This document shows, in pieces, positions 8,775-16,942 of a stretch of 31,036 bases of DNA. Under the pieces are notes generated by a model. That model searched no databases, was not told where the DNA came from, and saw only the letters and a program-made list of their open reading frames with translations. How positions within the stretch are numbered: the first letter of the stretch is position 1; each line of letters begins with the position of its first letter. Source of the stretch: DATFMH01 sp035267045 (GTDB lineage: Bacteria > Bacteroidota > Rhodothermia > Balneolales > DATFMH01); assembly GCA_035267045.1 (NCBI GenBank), contig DATFMH010000194.1:1-31036 (forward strand), given 5' to 3'. The position numbers and the translations under genes are program-made.

Positions 8775-10274
8775 ATGAAAAAGATAGGAACAAAATTCAT
8801 ATTATCATTTGGTATGATTACCCTTTTATCCATAATACTACTCTTCCAGGCTTGCGACACTGTCGGGAGTAAAAGTGGTATGTTAAATGTAATAAGTAAC
8901 GATACCGGTAGTACCAGTAACAGTTATACAAAAGAAAAAACATACGCTTACAGTTGGAAACCGGTTGATGCATCATATTCAAATATTCTTCATTTTCTTT
9001 GGATGCCAAATGATGCATCAGATGCAACCATTCAACAAGATGTCCAGTATACCAATTCCTTACCTGAAGGGCATCGTGTAATCTATATAGATCACAGTAT
9101 TTATAAAGGAATACGCTCTAATCCTCTTGACAAATGTGTAGATCCGGCGACAGGTAACTTAACACAATACTGGTCAATATGGTGGGATCACGGTGTTCAA
9201 TCCAGCAAAAACAGAATTGATCAACTATTTTCAAAATATGCCGCTGCCGGTGGTAAGGTTGATTACATTGTAATGGATACCGAATATTGGTTGAATAACT
9301 GGGTGTTGAGCTCAAATAGTAATTATAGTTACAGTGCTATACAGAATGATCCACGATTCCAAAAGTTGGTGCCCGAGTTAGGATTTTCAGATCTCAATAC
9401 TGTTAAAAATTATGCCACCAGTAAAAATTATCTTATCTGGAATGACATAATGAAAGAAAGGACCGCACAATACATTGATCAGACAGTATATGATGTGGTT
9501 AAGAAATATTATCCAAGTGTAAAAGGTGTTGATTACAAATATAGTAATTACAACCAGAACTACCAGATGATCGAGAAGAATGGCCATGATATGGATTATT
9601 ATGGAAATGGTGCTGTAGTCGGAACAGATCAGAACTGGAACTTATATGGTGAGTTTGGCAGTGTTCGTAATAAGAAGCTCGATGGCCAGAATTTATACAC
9701 TAATACCCCATTCAATTCATTTCGTCTTGACGTGAATATGATGCGGGCTATGAAACTGGCTTCCAGTAATCCGGTAAGTCCCTGGATTGGACCAAGGTCA
9801 TATGGCAGCGCCGATTATTCCCCAATCAGTAATAATGATTACTACCAGGAAATGGTACTTCACGTTTTGCTTACAGGTCCTAAACACGTTCTCTTTTTTA
9901 ATGATCCCGAATTTGCCAAAACCGGTGACAACAAGATTTTGGATGAGACGATCAAAGAATTTGATTCAATTGCCGGTTATAAGGATAAAAAGACCCTTGT
10001 AAATAAAGAAGCATGGTGGGGCGATGATTATGTGTTAACAGGTATGGATGCCGGTGGTAATAAAGTTTGGCGTTTTACACCAGATTTGGATTTAAGCAGT
10101 AATGCATCGTCAACGATAGTTCAAAAAAGTGGCCCGGTAATTGTTCAAACGGCAAAGACGAAAATTACTTTTCCACAAGGTTCTATCTATACGCCTTCAA
10201 ATTCTGTTTCCACAAAAGGAATTTGGATTACACAGCCAGATGGAGCACAGGCACCAATTATTGAAAATTTATAG
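8775..10274 (+). CDS. Lipoprotein of unknown function, glycoside-hydrolase-like sequence character
   Basis: A 499-residue predicted lipoprotein. The N-terminus is a type II signal peptide with lipobox LFQAC, giving lipidated Cys27. A low-complexity Ser/Asn/Thr linker follows (about 35-55). The mature domain is rich in aromatic residues (WSIWWDHG at about 133-140, YIVMDTEYW at about 164-172). It has repeated strand-then-acidic-residue segments, which is the look of a TIM-barrel glycoside hydrolase or carbohydrate-binding domain. I cannot name a family, and the carbohydrate role is inferred from this composition and from its position beside the sugar locus. The start is ATG without an obvious ribosome site. 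It is monocistronic, ended by the terminator at 10302. Confidence 0.75.
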   Translation: MKKIGTKFILSFGMITLLSIILLFQACDTVGSKSGMLNVISNDTGSTSNSYTKEKTYAYSWKPVDASYSNILHFLWMPNDASDATIQQDVQYTNSLPEGHRVIYIDHSIYKGIRSNPLDKCVDPATGNLTQYWSIWWDHGVQSSKNRIDQLFSKYAAAGGKVDYIVMDTEYWLNNWVLSSNSNYSYSAIQNDPRFQKLVPELGFSDLNTVKNYATSKNYLIWNDIMKERTAQYIDQTVYDVVKKYYPSVKGVDYKYSNYNQNYQMIEKNGHDMDYYGNGAVVGTDQNWNLYGEFGSVRNKKLDGQNLYTNTPFNSFRLDVNMMRAMKLASSNPVSPWIGPRSYGSADYSPISNNDYYQEMVLHVLLTGPKHVLFFNDPEFAKTGDNKILDETIKEFDSIAGYKDKKTLVNKEAWWGDDYVLTGMDAGGNKVWRFTPDLDLSSNASSTIVQKSGPVIVQTAKTKITFPQGSIYTPSNSVSTKGIWITQPDGAQAPIIENL

Positions 10275-10301
10275 AATCAATTAATAGCTCTGATTAATTT
10301 T

Positions 10302-10332
10302 AGCCCGGCTTGTTCAAAGTCGGGCTTTTTTG
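10302..10332 (+). terminator. Intrinsic terminator after the lipoprotein gene
   Basis: A hairpin with arms AGCCCG and CGGGCT, extended inward by CTT/AAG around a short GTTC-centred loop, is followed by a run of six T. It starts 28 bases past the lipoprotein stop and separates that gene from the GDP-fucose genes. Confidence 0.88.
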
Positions 10333-10523
10333 TTAGTAAAACGGTGTAACTCGTTTTATGCAAAACAAGAGAGTTTATCCCAACTAAATTGATGATAAAT
10401 AAAAACATATTAAGACTACACATCAGGAAATCATATATGCCGGGAAAGATTATCTGCCGAAAAGTGAACTATATTTTTTATTTTCCATAAAACAATTAAT
10501 TGAATTTGAATAAATTAGGCTTC

Positions 10524-11480
10524 ATGATTAACTCAAACTCGAAAATATATATAGCAGGGCACCGGGGAATGGTTGGATCCGCCATTCTGAACAAGCTCAG
10601 GAAACAAGGGTATACGAATTTACCTGTTAGGACCAGCACCGAGTTAGATTTACGGGATCAAAATGCTGTTGACAATTTTGTGGGAAATGAGAGACCGGAT
10701 GTTATTATTATTGCAGCTGCCAGAGTGGGTGGAATTATGGCAAATAACAGCTACCCCTATCAATTTATTTACGACAACCTTGCTATCGAGACTAACTTGA
10801 TAAATTCCGCACATAAACATGATGTAAGTAAAGTTATCTTTTTAGGCAGTTCCTGTATATATCCAAAACTTGCCAATCAACCATTGAAAGAGGAATATTT
10901 GTTAACAGGTCCTCTTGAGCCTACTAATGAATGGTACGCAATAGCTAAAATAACAGGTATTAAACTCTGTGAAGCACTCAGGAAACAGTACAATCGTAAT
11001 TATGTATCGCTCATGCCTACAAACCTTTATGGGCCTAATGATAATTTTGACCTGGAAACATCCCATGTCTTGCCTGCAATGATCAGGAAATTTCATGATG
11101 CTAAAGTTAATGGCCATGAAACTGTTACTCTATGGGGTAGTGGAAAACCAATGCGTGAATTCCTGTATGTTGAAGATTTGGCTGAGGCCGTACTGTATGC
11201 TATGGAACACGAATTAGAAGAATCCTTATATAATATTGGGACTGGTAAGGATATAACAATTAAAGAATTAGCCGAAATCATTAAAAAAGAAGTTGGACAC
11301 AAAGGTGATATAAATTGGGACAATACAAAACCCGATGGTACACCTCGTAAATTGCTCGATGTATCGAGAATAAATGATGAAGGCTGGGGGTATAAAACAG
11401 ATTTAATTGATGGTATAAGATCTACTTATCGCTGGTTTATTGAGCACCATGACCAAATTAAAGAAGTTAAGATTGTTTAA
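10524..11480 (+). CDS. fcl: GDP-L-fucose synthase
   Basis: Bifunctional 3,5-epimerase / 4-reductase that converts GDP-4-keto-6-deoxy-mannose to GDP-L-fucose with NADPH in the cytoplasm. The sequence shows the Rossmann motif GHRGMVGSAI near the N-terminus and the family-specific GSSCIYPK with its catalytic Ser. The NEWYAIAKITG segment holds the catalytic YxxxK, followed by PTNLYGPNDNFD. An upstream in-frame TTG at 10500 would add eight residues. I chose the ATG at 10524 because it gives about 318 residues and an N-terminus like known members. It precedes gmd by about 80 bases, so the two probably form one transcription unit, although their order (fcl first) is the reverse of the enterobacterial arrangement. 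Confidence 0.95.
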   Translation: MINSNSKIYIAGHRGMVGSAILNKLRKQGYTNLPVRTSTELDLRDQNAVDNFVGNERPDVIIIAAARVGGIMANNSYPYQFIYDNLAIETNLINSAHKHDVSKVIFLGSSCIYPKLANQPLKEEYLLTGPLEPTNEWYAIAKITGIKLCEALRKQYNRNYVSLMPTNLYGPNDNFDLETSHVLPAMIRKFHDAKVNGHETVTLWGSGKPMREFLYVEDLAEAVLYAMEHELEESLYNIGTGKDITIKELAEIIKKEVGHKGDINWDNTKPDGTPRKLLDVSRINDEGWGYKTDLIDGIRSTYRWFIEHHDQIKEVKIV

Positions 11481-11561
11481 TTAGGAAGAAGTTATAGCTA
11501 TCCTCTTACTACATTAGAAATAGTAAATGGCTTTTTATTATTTGATTGAATGGGAGGGGAA

Positions 11562-12635
11562 GTGGATACATCAGCGAAAGTAGCAATTATCACAGGCATT
11601 ACCGGACAAGATGGAGCTTATCTTGCCGAATTATTGCTCGATAAGGGTTATCAGGTACACGGCATTAAAAGACGATCCAGCTCATTTAATACGGGTAGGA
11701 TTGATCATCTTTACCATGATCCTCATTATCAGGGTTTGCCTTTTTATATGTACTATGGCGATATGACTGATGCCACAAATCTAATAAGAATTATTCAGGA
11801 TGTACAACCTGATGAAATCTATAATCTTGCAGCTCAAAGTCATGTCCAGGTTTCTTTTGAAACACCTGAATATACGGCAAATAGTGATGCTTTGGGAACC
11901 TTGAGGTTGTTGGAAGCTATTCGAATTTTAGGTTTGACAAAGAAAACGAAGTTTTACCAGGCGTCAACCAGTGAGTTGTATGGAATGGTGCAGCAGGTAC
12001 CTCAGAATGAAAGCACACCCTTTTATCCGCGATCACCATACGGAGTAGCTAAATTATATGCTTATTGGATAACAGTTAATTACCGGGAGGCGTACGATAT
12101 ATTTGCATGTAATGGCATTCTATTTAATCATGAATCACCTAAAAGAGGGGAAACGTTTGTCACTCGTAAAATAACGCGGGCAGCGGTTCGAATAGCTAAT
12201 GGATTACAAGAGAAATTATTTTTAGGCAATCTTGATGCCAGGCGGGATTGGGGCCATGCTAAAAATTATGTAAATGGCATGTGGTTAATGTTGCAACAAG
12301 ATAAGCCGGACGATTATGTTTTAGCCAGTGGAGAGACCTATTCAGTGAGGAGCTTCTGTGAAAAAGCTTTTGCATATGCAGGTATAAATCTTGAGTGGGA
12401 TGGCCATGGGATAAATGAGAAGGGGATCAATTCTGAAACAAAAGATATTATTATTGAAATAGATCCCAGATATTTCAGGCCAACGGAAGTTAACGAGCTT
12501 TTTGGAGATGCAACAAAAGCCAGAACCATATTAGGTTGGAAACCTCAATATACCATTGACGAATTAATATTTGAGATGGTAGAAGAGGATAAAAAGAAAC
12601 TCGTTGATGAAAAACAAGACATTATTAAGTATTAG
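11562..12635 (+). CDS. gmd: GDP-mannose 4,6-dehydratase
   Basis: First committed step of GDP-L-fucose synthesis: dehydration of GDP-D-mannose to GDP-4-keto-6-deoxy-D-mannose. Visible are the NADP-binding GITGQDGAYLAELL at the N-terminus, the family signature RRSSSFNTGRIDHLY, STSELYG with catalytic Thr-Ser-Glu, and the YGVAK tyrosine/lysine pair. Also present are NHESPKRGETFVTRKI and NLDARRDWGHAKNYV, both highly conserved in Gmd. An ATG at 11550 is possible, but it would place a strong GGAGGGG inside the coding sequence. I prefer the GTG at 11562, which that site would serve, although the four-base spacing is short. The function is very secure; only the start is uncertain by four codons. Its product is the substrate of the preceding gene. 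Confidence 0.96.
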   Translation: MDTSAKVAIITGITGQDGAYLAELLLDKGYQVHGIKRRSSSFNTGRIDHLYHDPHYQGLPFYMYYGDMTDATNLIRIIQDVQPDEIYNLAAQSHVQVSFETPEYTANSDALGTLRLLEAIRILGLTKKTKFYQASTSELYGMVQQVPQNESTPFYPRSPYGVAKLYAYWITVNYREAYDIFACNGILFNHESPKRGETFVTRKITRAAVRIANGLQEKLFLGNLDARRDWGHAKNYVNGMWLMLQQDKPDDYVLASGETYSVRSFCEKAFAYAGINLEWDGHGINEKGINSETKDIIIEIDPRYFRPTEVNELFGDATKARTILGWKPQYTIDELIFEMVEEDKKKLVDEKQDIIKY

Positions 12636-12855
12636 TGCATTCTGTAAGGTGATATTGTGCTAAAAAGACTTTTCTATAACAATCATTTCATTTTTTATTG
12701 TTTCTCATATTTTATTTGAGATATAGCATCAGGGAATTTCATAATTATAAATAAACGTTAAAGAACGTGAGGTATGGATAAAAATCGCAGAGTTGTAATA
12801 ATTACATTGAGAATACGACCTGAGAAAATATAACATATCATTACGATGGACAACT

Positions 12856-12990
12856 GACCATCGACAACACCCTGTTTTGAGGCATAAAGCATGATTCCGA
12901 TACCGAACTCACGTTGATTATACGTTTTTTCAGAATAACTAATGTTTAATTAATATCAGAGCATGTCTCAGTGGTCGGTTGTCGGTGGTC
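12856..12990. repeat. Inverted repeat, GACCAYCGACAAC arms
   Basis: GACCATCGACAAC at 12856-12868 and GTTGTCGGTGGTC at 12978-12990 are complementary at 12 of 13 positions and separated by about 110 bases. Each arm is embedded in further related ACTGACC / CGGTTG units, so each looks like a short run of a degenerate motif. This GTCGGTTGTCGGTGGTC type of sequence occurs in intergenic DNA of various bacteria. Its role here is unknown. Confidence 0.55.
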
Positions 12991-13221
12991 ATAGTATCAT
13001 CTAATTTAACAGCTACTTTTATTAAGTAGATAGATTATAAGCTTAAACGAATCTCACGTTAATAAAGAAGTTATTTCTAATATATAATTTCTTAAATAAT
13101 TAGATTTACTTAATGATCCTGTGCAACATGTTTAATATGATTATACTAAAAGTAGACATGAGGGGAAGAGGTAAAACTAAACATCTAATAGAGAGATGCT
13201 TGATGAGCTGCGAAAAAATAT

Positions 13222-13253
13222 AAAACGCTGTATTGGACATACAGCGTTTTTTT
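13222..13253 (+). terminator. Isolated intrinsic terminator about 450 bases upstream of the wzc-like gene
   Basis: An AAAACGCTGTAT / ATACAGCGTTTT stem of 12 pairs around a five-base loop (TGGAC) is followed by a T run continuing through 13253. There is no gene directly upstream; gmd ends about 590 bases earlier. It may end a long gmd transcript, end a small RNA, or act as an attenuator in the leader of the polysaccharide operon. Confidence 0.85.
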
Positions 13254-13707
13254 ATTTATAGATTATTTACTACTAAATCGTAATAATATCCGAAGAGTAG
13301 GAATACGATACCATACGTTATATTGTTTAATTATTTTATTACTTATTAAAAATGCGTTATTACAAAATATGATATCTGTTTTTTTTCAAAAGCATAATAT
13401 CACTTTTCTTCCGGTATTATAAAATGAAGAAATTATTTAGTTACAAGCTTATATGTAAGATTTCAAAAGTGGTTAAATTATGTGGCGATTATATCCTTAA
13501 ATAAATTTAATATTCAGAAAATGAAATATTATATCAATAATTAGATAAAACTAAGTATATAAAAACAAAGGGTAGTTAAATTTCTTTAATAATTTATTAT
13601 GGAAATATTTCAATCGCTATCATAAACGTAGAATAGAGGGATAATTCTATTATTAAGATAGTAGATAATTGTCATTAAGAGATACGAAATTAAGGAAACA
13701 GGGCTTT

Positions 13708-16125
13708 ATGAATTCTAATCACATGGATTATATGGGTGCCAACGGGAGTAACAATATGAACACGAATGGCAATCATTTCGAAAATGGTCAAAAAAGCCAT
13801 CCATTAAGTGTGCAAAATAAAGGGGAATTGATAGATTATAAACGTTTTTATTCTATCTTAAAACGTCATAAAAAAATCATTGTATTTTTTGTTATAATCG
13901 CTACTGGACTATCCTATTATATAACATATTATTATTTGAAACCTGTGTATAAAAGTGAGGGGACGATTGTTATTTCTAACAGCCAGGTGACACCATCAGG
14001 TAATAATGATCAGATAGGAAATATGATCACATCGACTTATGGAATAGGTGTTGGAAGCTCATTAGCCAAAGAACTGGAGATTTTACGATCACGGAGGTTA
14101 TCGGTTAGTGTAGCTAAGCAGGTAATGGATTTGAAACGTAAACCGGATGGCACATTATATCCAATATTATGGAGTAATTATCCTATCGATTCCACATTAG
14201 TAGGTCAGAAACAATTAATAAGCCGAATTCGAAGTAATCTATATGTAGAGCAAGATAAAGCAGAGCCGGAAGTTGTCAAAATAGCTTATGAGAGTTATTC
14301 ACCATATGAGGCAAACAGAATAGTGAATATGGTTATCAATGCCTATTCGGAATTGTCTACTCAACAACGACGTTCAATGGCTCATTCAGCAGCGGAATTT
14401 CTAAACAATGAGAAAAACAGAGTTAAAAATAGTTTAAATGATGCTGAAAGCAATTTGAGTACTTTCATGAATAAAGAAAAAGTAGTAAAGCTTGATACTC
14501 AAACTGATGAACTGGTTAAAACGTTGTCCAATCTTGAAAGCCAGCGCCAGACTTTGAAGGTAAAATTAGTAGCCATTAATTCAGCTATAGATAATTATGA
14601 GAAGCAAATAGCATCTATTCGTCCTGGTTTATCAGAACAATATTCTGATGCTATAGCTCCTACTATCTCAGGGTATCAATACAGGTTAGCTGACTTAGAA
14701 ACAGAAAAATTATTACTTGTATCTAAACATCCTTACTTAAAGAAAAACCCAAATTCGGCACCTGAATTAAAGAATATAAATGACCAGATATCGGTATTGA
14801 GAAATGAAATTCAAAAATTAACAAGTAATTTATTAAAGCAGAGTGATAAATATCTTGGATTTCTGGGTAGTGTAGACGGTAACATTGCCAGTGAGATTTC
14901 CAACTTGCATCGAAAATTGGTCGAACTGAAAATCGAAAAGAGCCAGGAAGAAGCACAATCGAAGGTGTTGGATGAAAGACTGGCTACTTACAAAGCAAAT
15001 TTTGATAAGGTACCGGCTAATATGATACAATTGGCCCGCCTGAAAAGGAAAGTATCCATGAATGAGCAATTGTATACAACAATTGCTCAACAGGCATCAG
15101 AAATAGCACTTTGGGAGCAAACACAATCAGGGTTGGGACAGGTTGTAGATTATGGAAATCTGCCCATAAAACCTGTTAAACCGCAAAAAGAATTGATAGT
15201 ATTTATCAGTTTCATACTTGGATTCTTAATACCGATTGGTTTCTTATTGATTAGAGATTCATTAAACACTCGTATAAATAGTGTTGAGAAACTTCGAAGG
15301 AGACAAGTACCGGTATTATCTGTCATTCCTGATATGAAACCAATCGTCAAGAAAACATTTTCCAAACGTCAAAAAGTTGATATTCATAATAAAAAGGTAT
15401 CCAGCTACTTATTGACTTTGTTGAATACGTTATCACCGGTTTCAGAGTCTTTCCGAAGATTACAAAGTAACGTGGTTTATTCACAACCGGATGATGTACT
15501 TAGTACAATTCTGATAACAAGTCCGAATAAGGAAGAAGGTAAAACAACACTAATAAGTAACTTCGCCGTTTCCCTGGCAGAGTCGGGTAAAAAGGTTCTG
15601 ATAATAGACTGTGATTTTAGAAGGCCGGGTGTTCATTCGGTATTTGGATTACCTTCCACACCGGGAGTAATGGAAATCCTTTTTGACGGATTGAAACCTG
15701 AGGAAGTAATTCAACACACAGTTGTACCGGAAATATATGTATTGTCGTCCGGCCGAATACCACCCAATCCGGCTTCTATAAATAGAAGTGTAAAATTAAA
15801 AGAACTGATTATTTCTTTGAAAAAAGAATACGACCATGTGTTGATAGATACTCCACCATATGGATTAATTACAGATGCCGCACCTCTGATTAAAATAACT
15901 GATGGTATTCTGTTGGTCGTGAAGTTTGGGCAGACCAAGGAGGCTGAATTAGATCATACAATTGAAAATCTGATAAGAACACGTGCAAATATAATTGGTA
16001 CTATTTTGATGGCTTTTGATCATAAAAGAAGTACCGATTACTATTTCAATAATGAATTTTATCGTCACGGTTATAAAAGTTATAAAAGCTATCACAACAA
16101 ATATAAAGAAAAGGTTAAAAACTGA
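13708..16125 (+). CDS. Wzc-like polysaccharide chain-length regulator and BY-family tyrosine kinase
   Basis: Inner-membrane co-polymerase of about 805 residues with fused tyrosine autokinase, controlling capsule or exopolysaccharide length. Residue numbers here count from an in-frame TTG at 13669. After an Asn-rich cytoplasmic tail come TM1 (about 69-88), a Wzz domain, a long periplasmic coiled coil (about 240-440) and TM2 (about 508-528). The GNVR-type segment NMIQLARLKR (451-460) lies before TM2. The kinase has SPNKEEGKTT (618-627, Walker A), VLIIDCDFRRP (643-653, Walker A') and HVLIDTPP (723-730, Walker B). The tail holds seven tyrosines between 791 and 812, the usual autophosphorylation cluster. 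I chose the ATG at 13708 over the TTG because AAGGA lies 11 bases upstream and the TTG has no ribosome site. No separate phosphatase gene is nearby. Confidence 0.93.
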   Translation: MNSNHMDYMGANGSNNMNTNGNHFENGQKSHPLSVQNKGELIDYKRFYSILKRHKKIIVFFVIIATGLSYYITYYYLKPVYKSEGTIVISNSQVTPSGNNDQIGNMITSTYGIGVGSSLAKELEILRSRRLSVSVAKQVMDLKRKPDGTLYPILWSNYPIDSTLVGQKQLISRIRSNLYVEQDKAEPEVVKIAYESYSPYEANRIVNMVINAYSELSTQQRRSMAHSAAEFLNNEKNRVKNSLNDAESNLSTFMNKEKVVKLDTQTDELVKTLSNLESQRQTLKVKLVAINSAIDNYEKQIASIRPGLSEQYSDAIAPTISGYQYRLADLETEKLLLVSKHPYLKKNPNSAPELKNINDQISVLRNEIQKLTSNLLKQSDKYLGFLGSVDGNIASEISNLHRKLVELKIEKSQEEAQSKVLDERLATYKANFDKVPANMIQLARLKRKVSMNEQLYTTIAQQASEIALWEQTQSGLGQVVDYGNLPIKPVKPQKELIVFISFILGFLIPIGFLLIRDSLNTRINSVEKLRRRQVPVLSVIPDMKPIVKKTFSKRQKVDIHNKKVSSYLLTLLNTLSPVSESFRRLQSNVVYSQPDDVLSTILITSPNKEEGKTTLISNFAVSLAESGKKVLIIDCDFRRPGVHSVFGLPSTPGVMEILFDGLKPEEVIQHTVVPEIYVLSSGRIPPNPASINRSVKLKELIISLKKEYDHVLIDTPPYGLITDAAPLIKITDGILLVVKFGQTKEAELDHTIENLIRTRANIIGTILMAFDHKRSTDYYFNNEFYRHGYKSYKSYHNKYKEKVKN

Positions 16126-16287
16126 TATAGCCTCTGTGTGGCGGGATTAGGAGATTTGCATGGCGATCATTATGCGATGACTGCCATGTAATCAATCAAC
16201 TTCAAGAAGAGTTAGTTTAGTGGTACTCTGTGGAAGATCATCATTAATGAGTTATACAATTATTAATTATATCAAGGGGAAGAACAT
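16126..16287. other. Short intergenic spacer with a hairpin
   Basis: This 162-base spacer between the kinase and SLBB genes contains a hairpin with CATGGC (16159-16164) pairing with GCCATG (16183-16188), and further TCAT/ATGA pairing inside. It lacks a T run, so it is not a terminator. It could be an RNA-stability or processing element between two genes of one operon. A good AAGGGG ribosome site precedes the next ATG. Confidence 0.4.
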
Positions 16288-16821
16288 ATGTTCAAATCTA
16301 TAAAAAACTTACTTGCATTTGCATTTATATTTGCACTGGTTGGTACATCATTTGCCCAGGTCCAGGATCCATTTGGCAGGGTTTTTCGTGAGAATGAAGG
16401 ACTAATCCGTATAGCAGAACCAGGTCAATTGTCCGATACTGTTAGTCTTTGGGGTGATATTAATAATCCTGGGCGATACCTAATACCAAGAGGAACTACT
16501 ATACCACAGCTGATTTCTTATGGGCGCGGATTCACAACAAGCAGATCCGGGAATACAAGGCTTGATTGGTCCAAACTCAGAGTATTGGTAAGCATCTCAC
16601 AATATAATCCCACAATGGATCAGGACAAAGTAAACATTTTTAAATTCAAAACAACCGATCCTTTACCAAAGGGAATCAGAACGTATCACTTGAGAAATAA
16701 TGAGGTAATATCATTGGAATTAAGACGTAAACCGGCTTTTGTAGATTATGTAGGCGTTGTAGCGCCTGTAGTATCAACTATACTGACCAGTATCATTATT
16801 TACGATCAAATAATTAAGTAA
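16288..16821 (+). CDS. Minimal SLBB-domain protein of polysaccharide export
   Basis: A 177-residue secreted protein with a signal peptide (residues 1-23, ending TSFAQ). One soluble-ligand-binding beta-grasp (SLBB-like) unit is centred on VSLWGDINNPGRYLIPRGTT (about 52-71) and PQLISYGRGF. The segment YHLRNNEVISLELRRKPAFVDY (about 133-154) resembles the end of the second beta-grasp in Wza-type exporters. A hydrophobic C-terminal helix (about 155-173) probably spans a membrane. It has no N-terminal polysaccharide-export (Poly_export) domain and is about half the length of a Wza protein. It probably partners the upstream kinase at the periplasmic face, an inference from position. ATG start with AAGGGG at a good distance. 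The SLBB assignment rests on the NPGRY motif and is moderately confident. Confidence 0.72.
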   Translation: MFKSIKNLLAFAFIFALVGTSFAQVQDPFGRVFRENEGLIRIAEPGQLSDTVSLWGDINNPGRYLIPRGTTIPQLISYGRGFTTSRSGNTRLDWSKLRVLVSISQYNPTMDQDKVNIFKFKTTDPLPKGIRTYHLRNNEVISLELRRKPAFVDYVGVVAPVVSTILTSIIIYDQIIK

Positions 16822-16942
16822 AACTATAATTTTAAAAGAGTTAATTTACTTTAAAATAAAAGATATGTGAGGTGTGAAAACTATCAAATTGATATAAAAA
16901 TAAAGCCGAATAAACCAGATTAATTTTCAAAATTTGTTGTAT

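Larger units (their letters stand above)
12636..13707. other. Long non-coding region upstream of the polysaccharide export genes
   Basis: About 1.07 kb without a recognisable gene. It contains a diverged inverted repeat (12856-12868 and 12978-12990) and an isolated strong intrinsic terminator (13222-13253), both listed separately. The part from about 13260 to 13660 is extremely AT-rich and probably holds the promoter for the wzc-like gene. No terminator of the usual form is visible directly after gmd, so read-through transcripts from gmd could end at 13253. Confidence 0.55.

Noticed and set aside
10437..10490. Seventeen-codon open frame before the GDP-fucose synthase gene
   Set aside because: It is too short, has an AT-driven composition and only a weak ribosome site.
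13195..13265. Hammerhead-ribozyme-like core (TTGATGA ... GAAA) just before the orphan terminator
   Set aside because: The first core base is T rather than C, stem II would be almost absent, and the flanking bases cannot form stem I. The long hairpin is explained better as a terminator.
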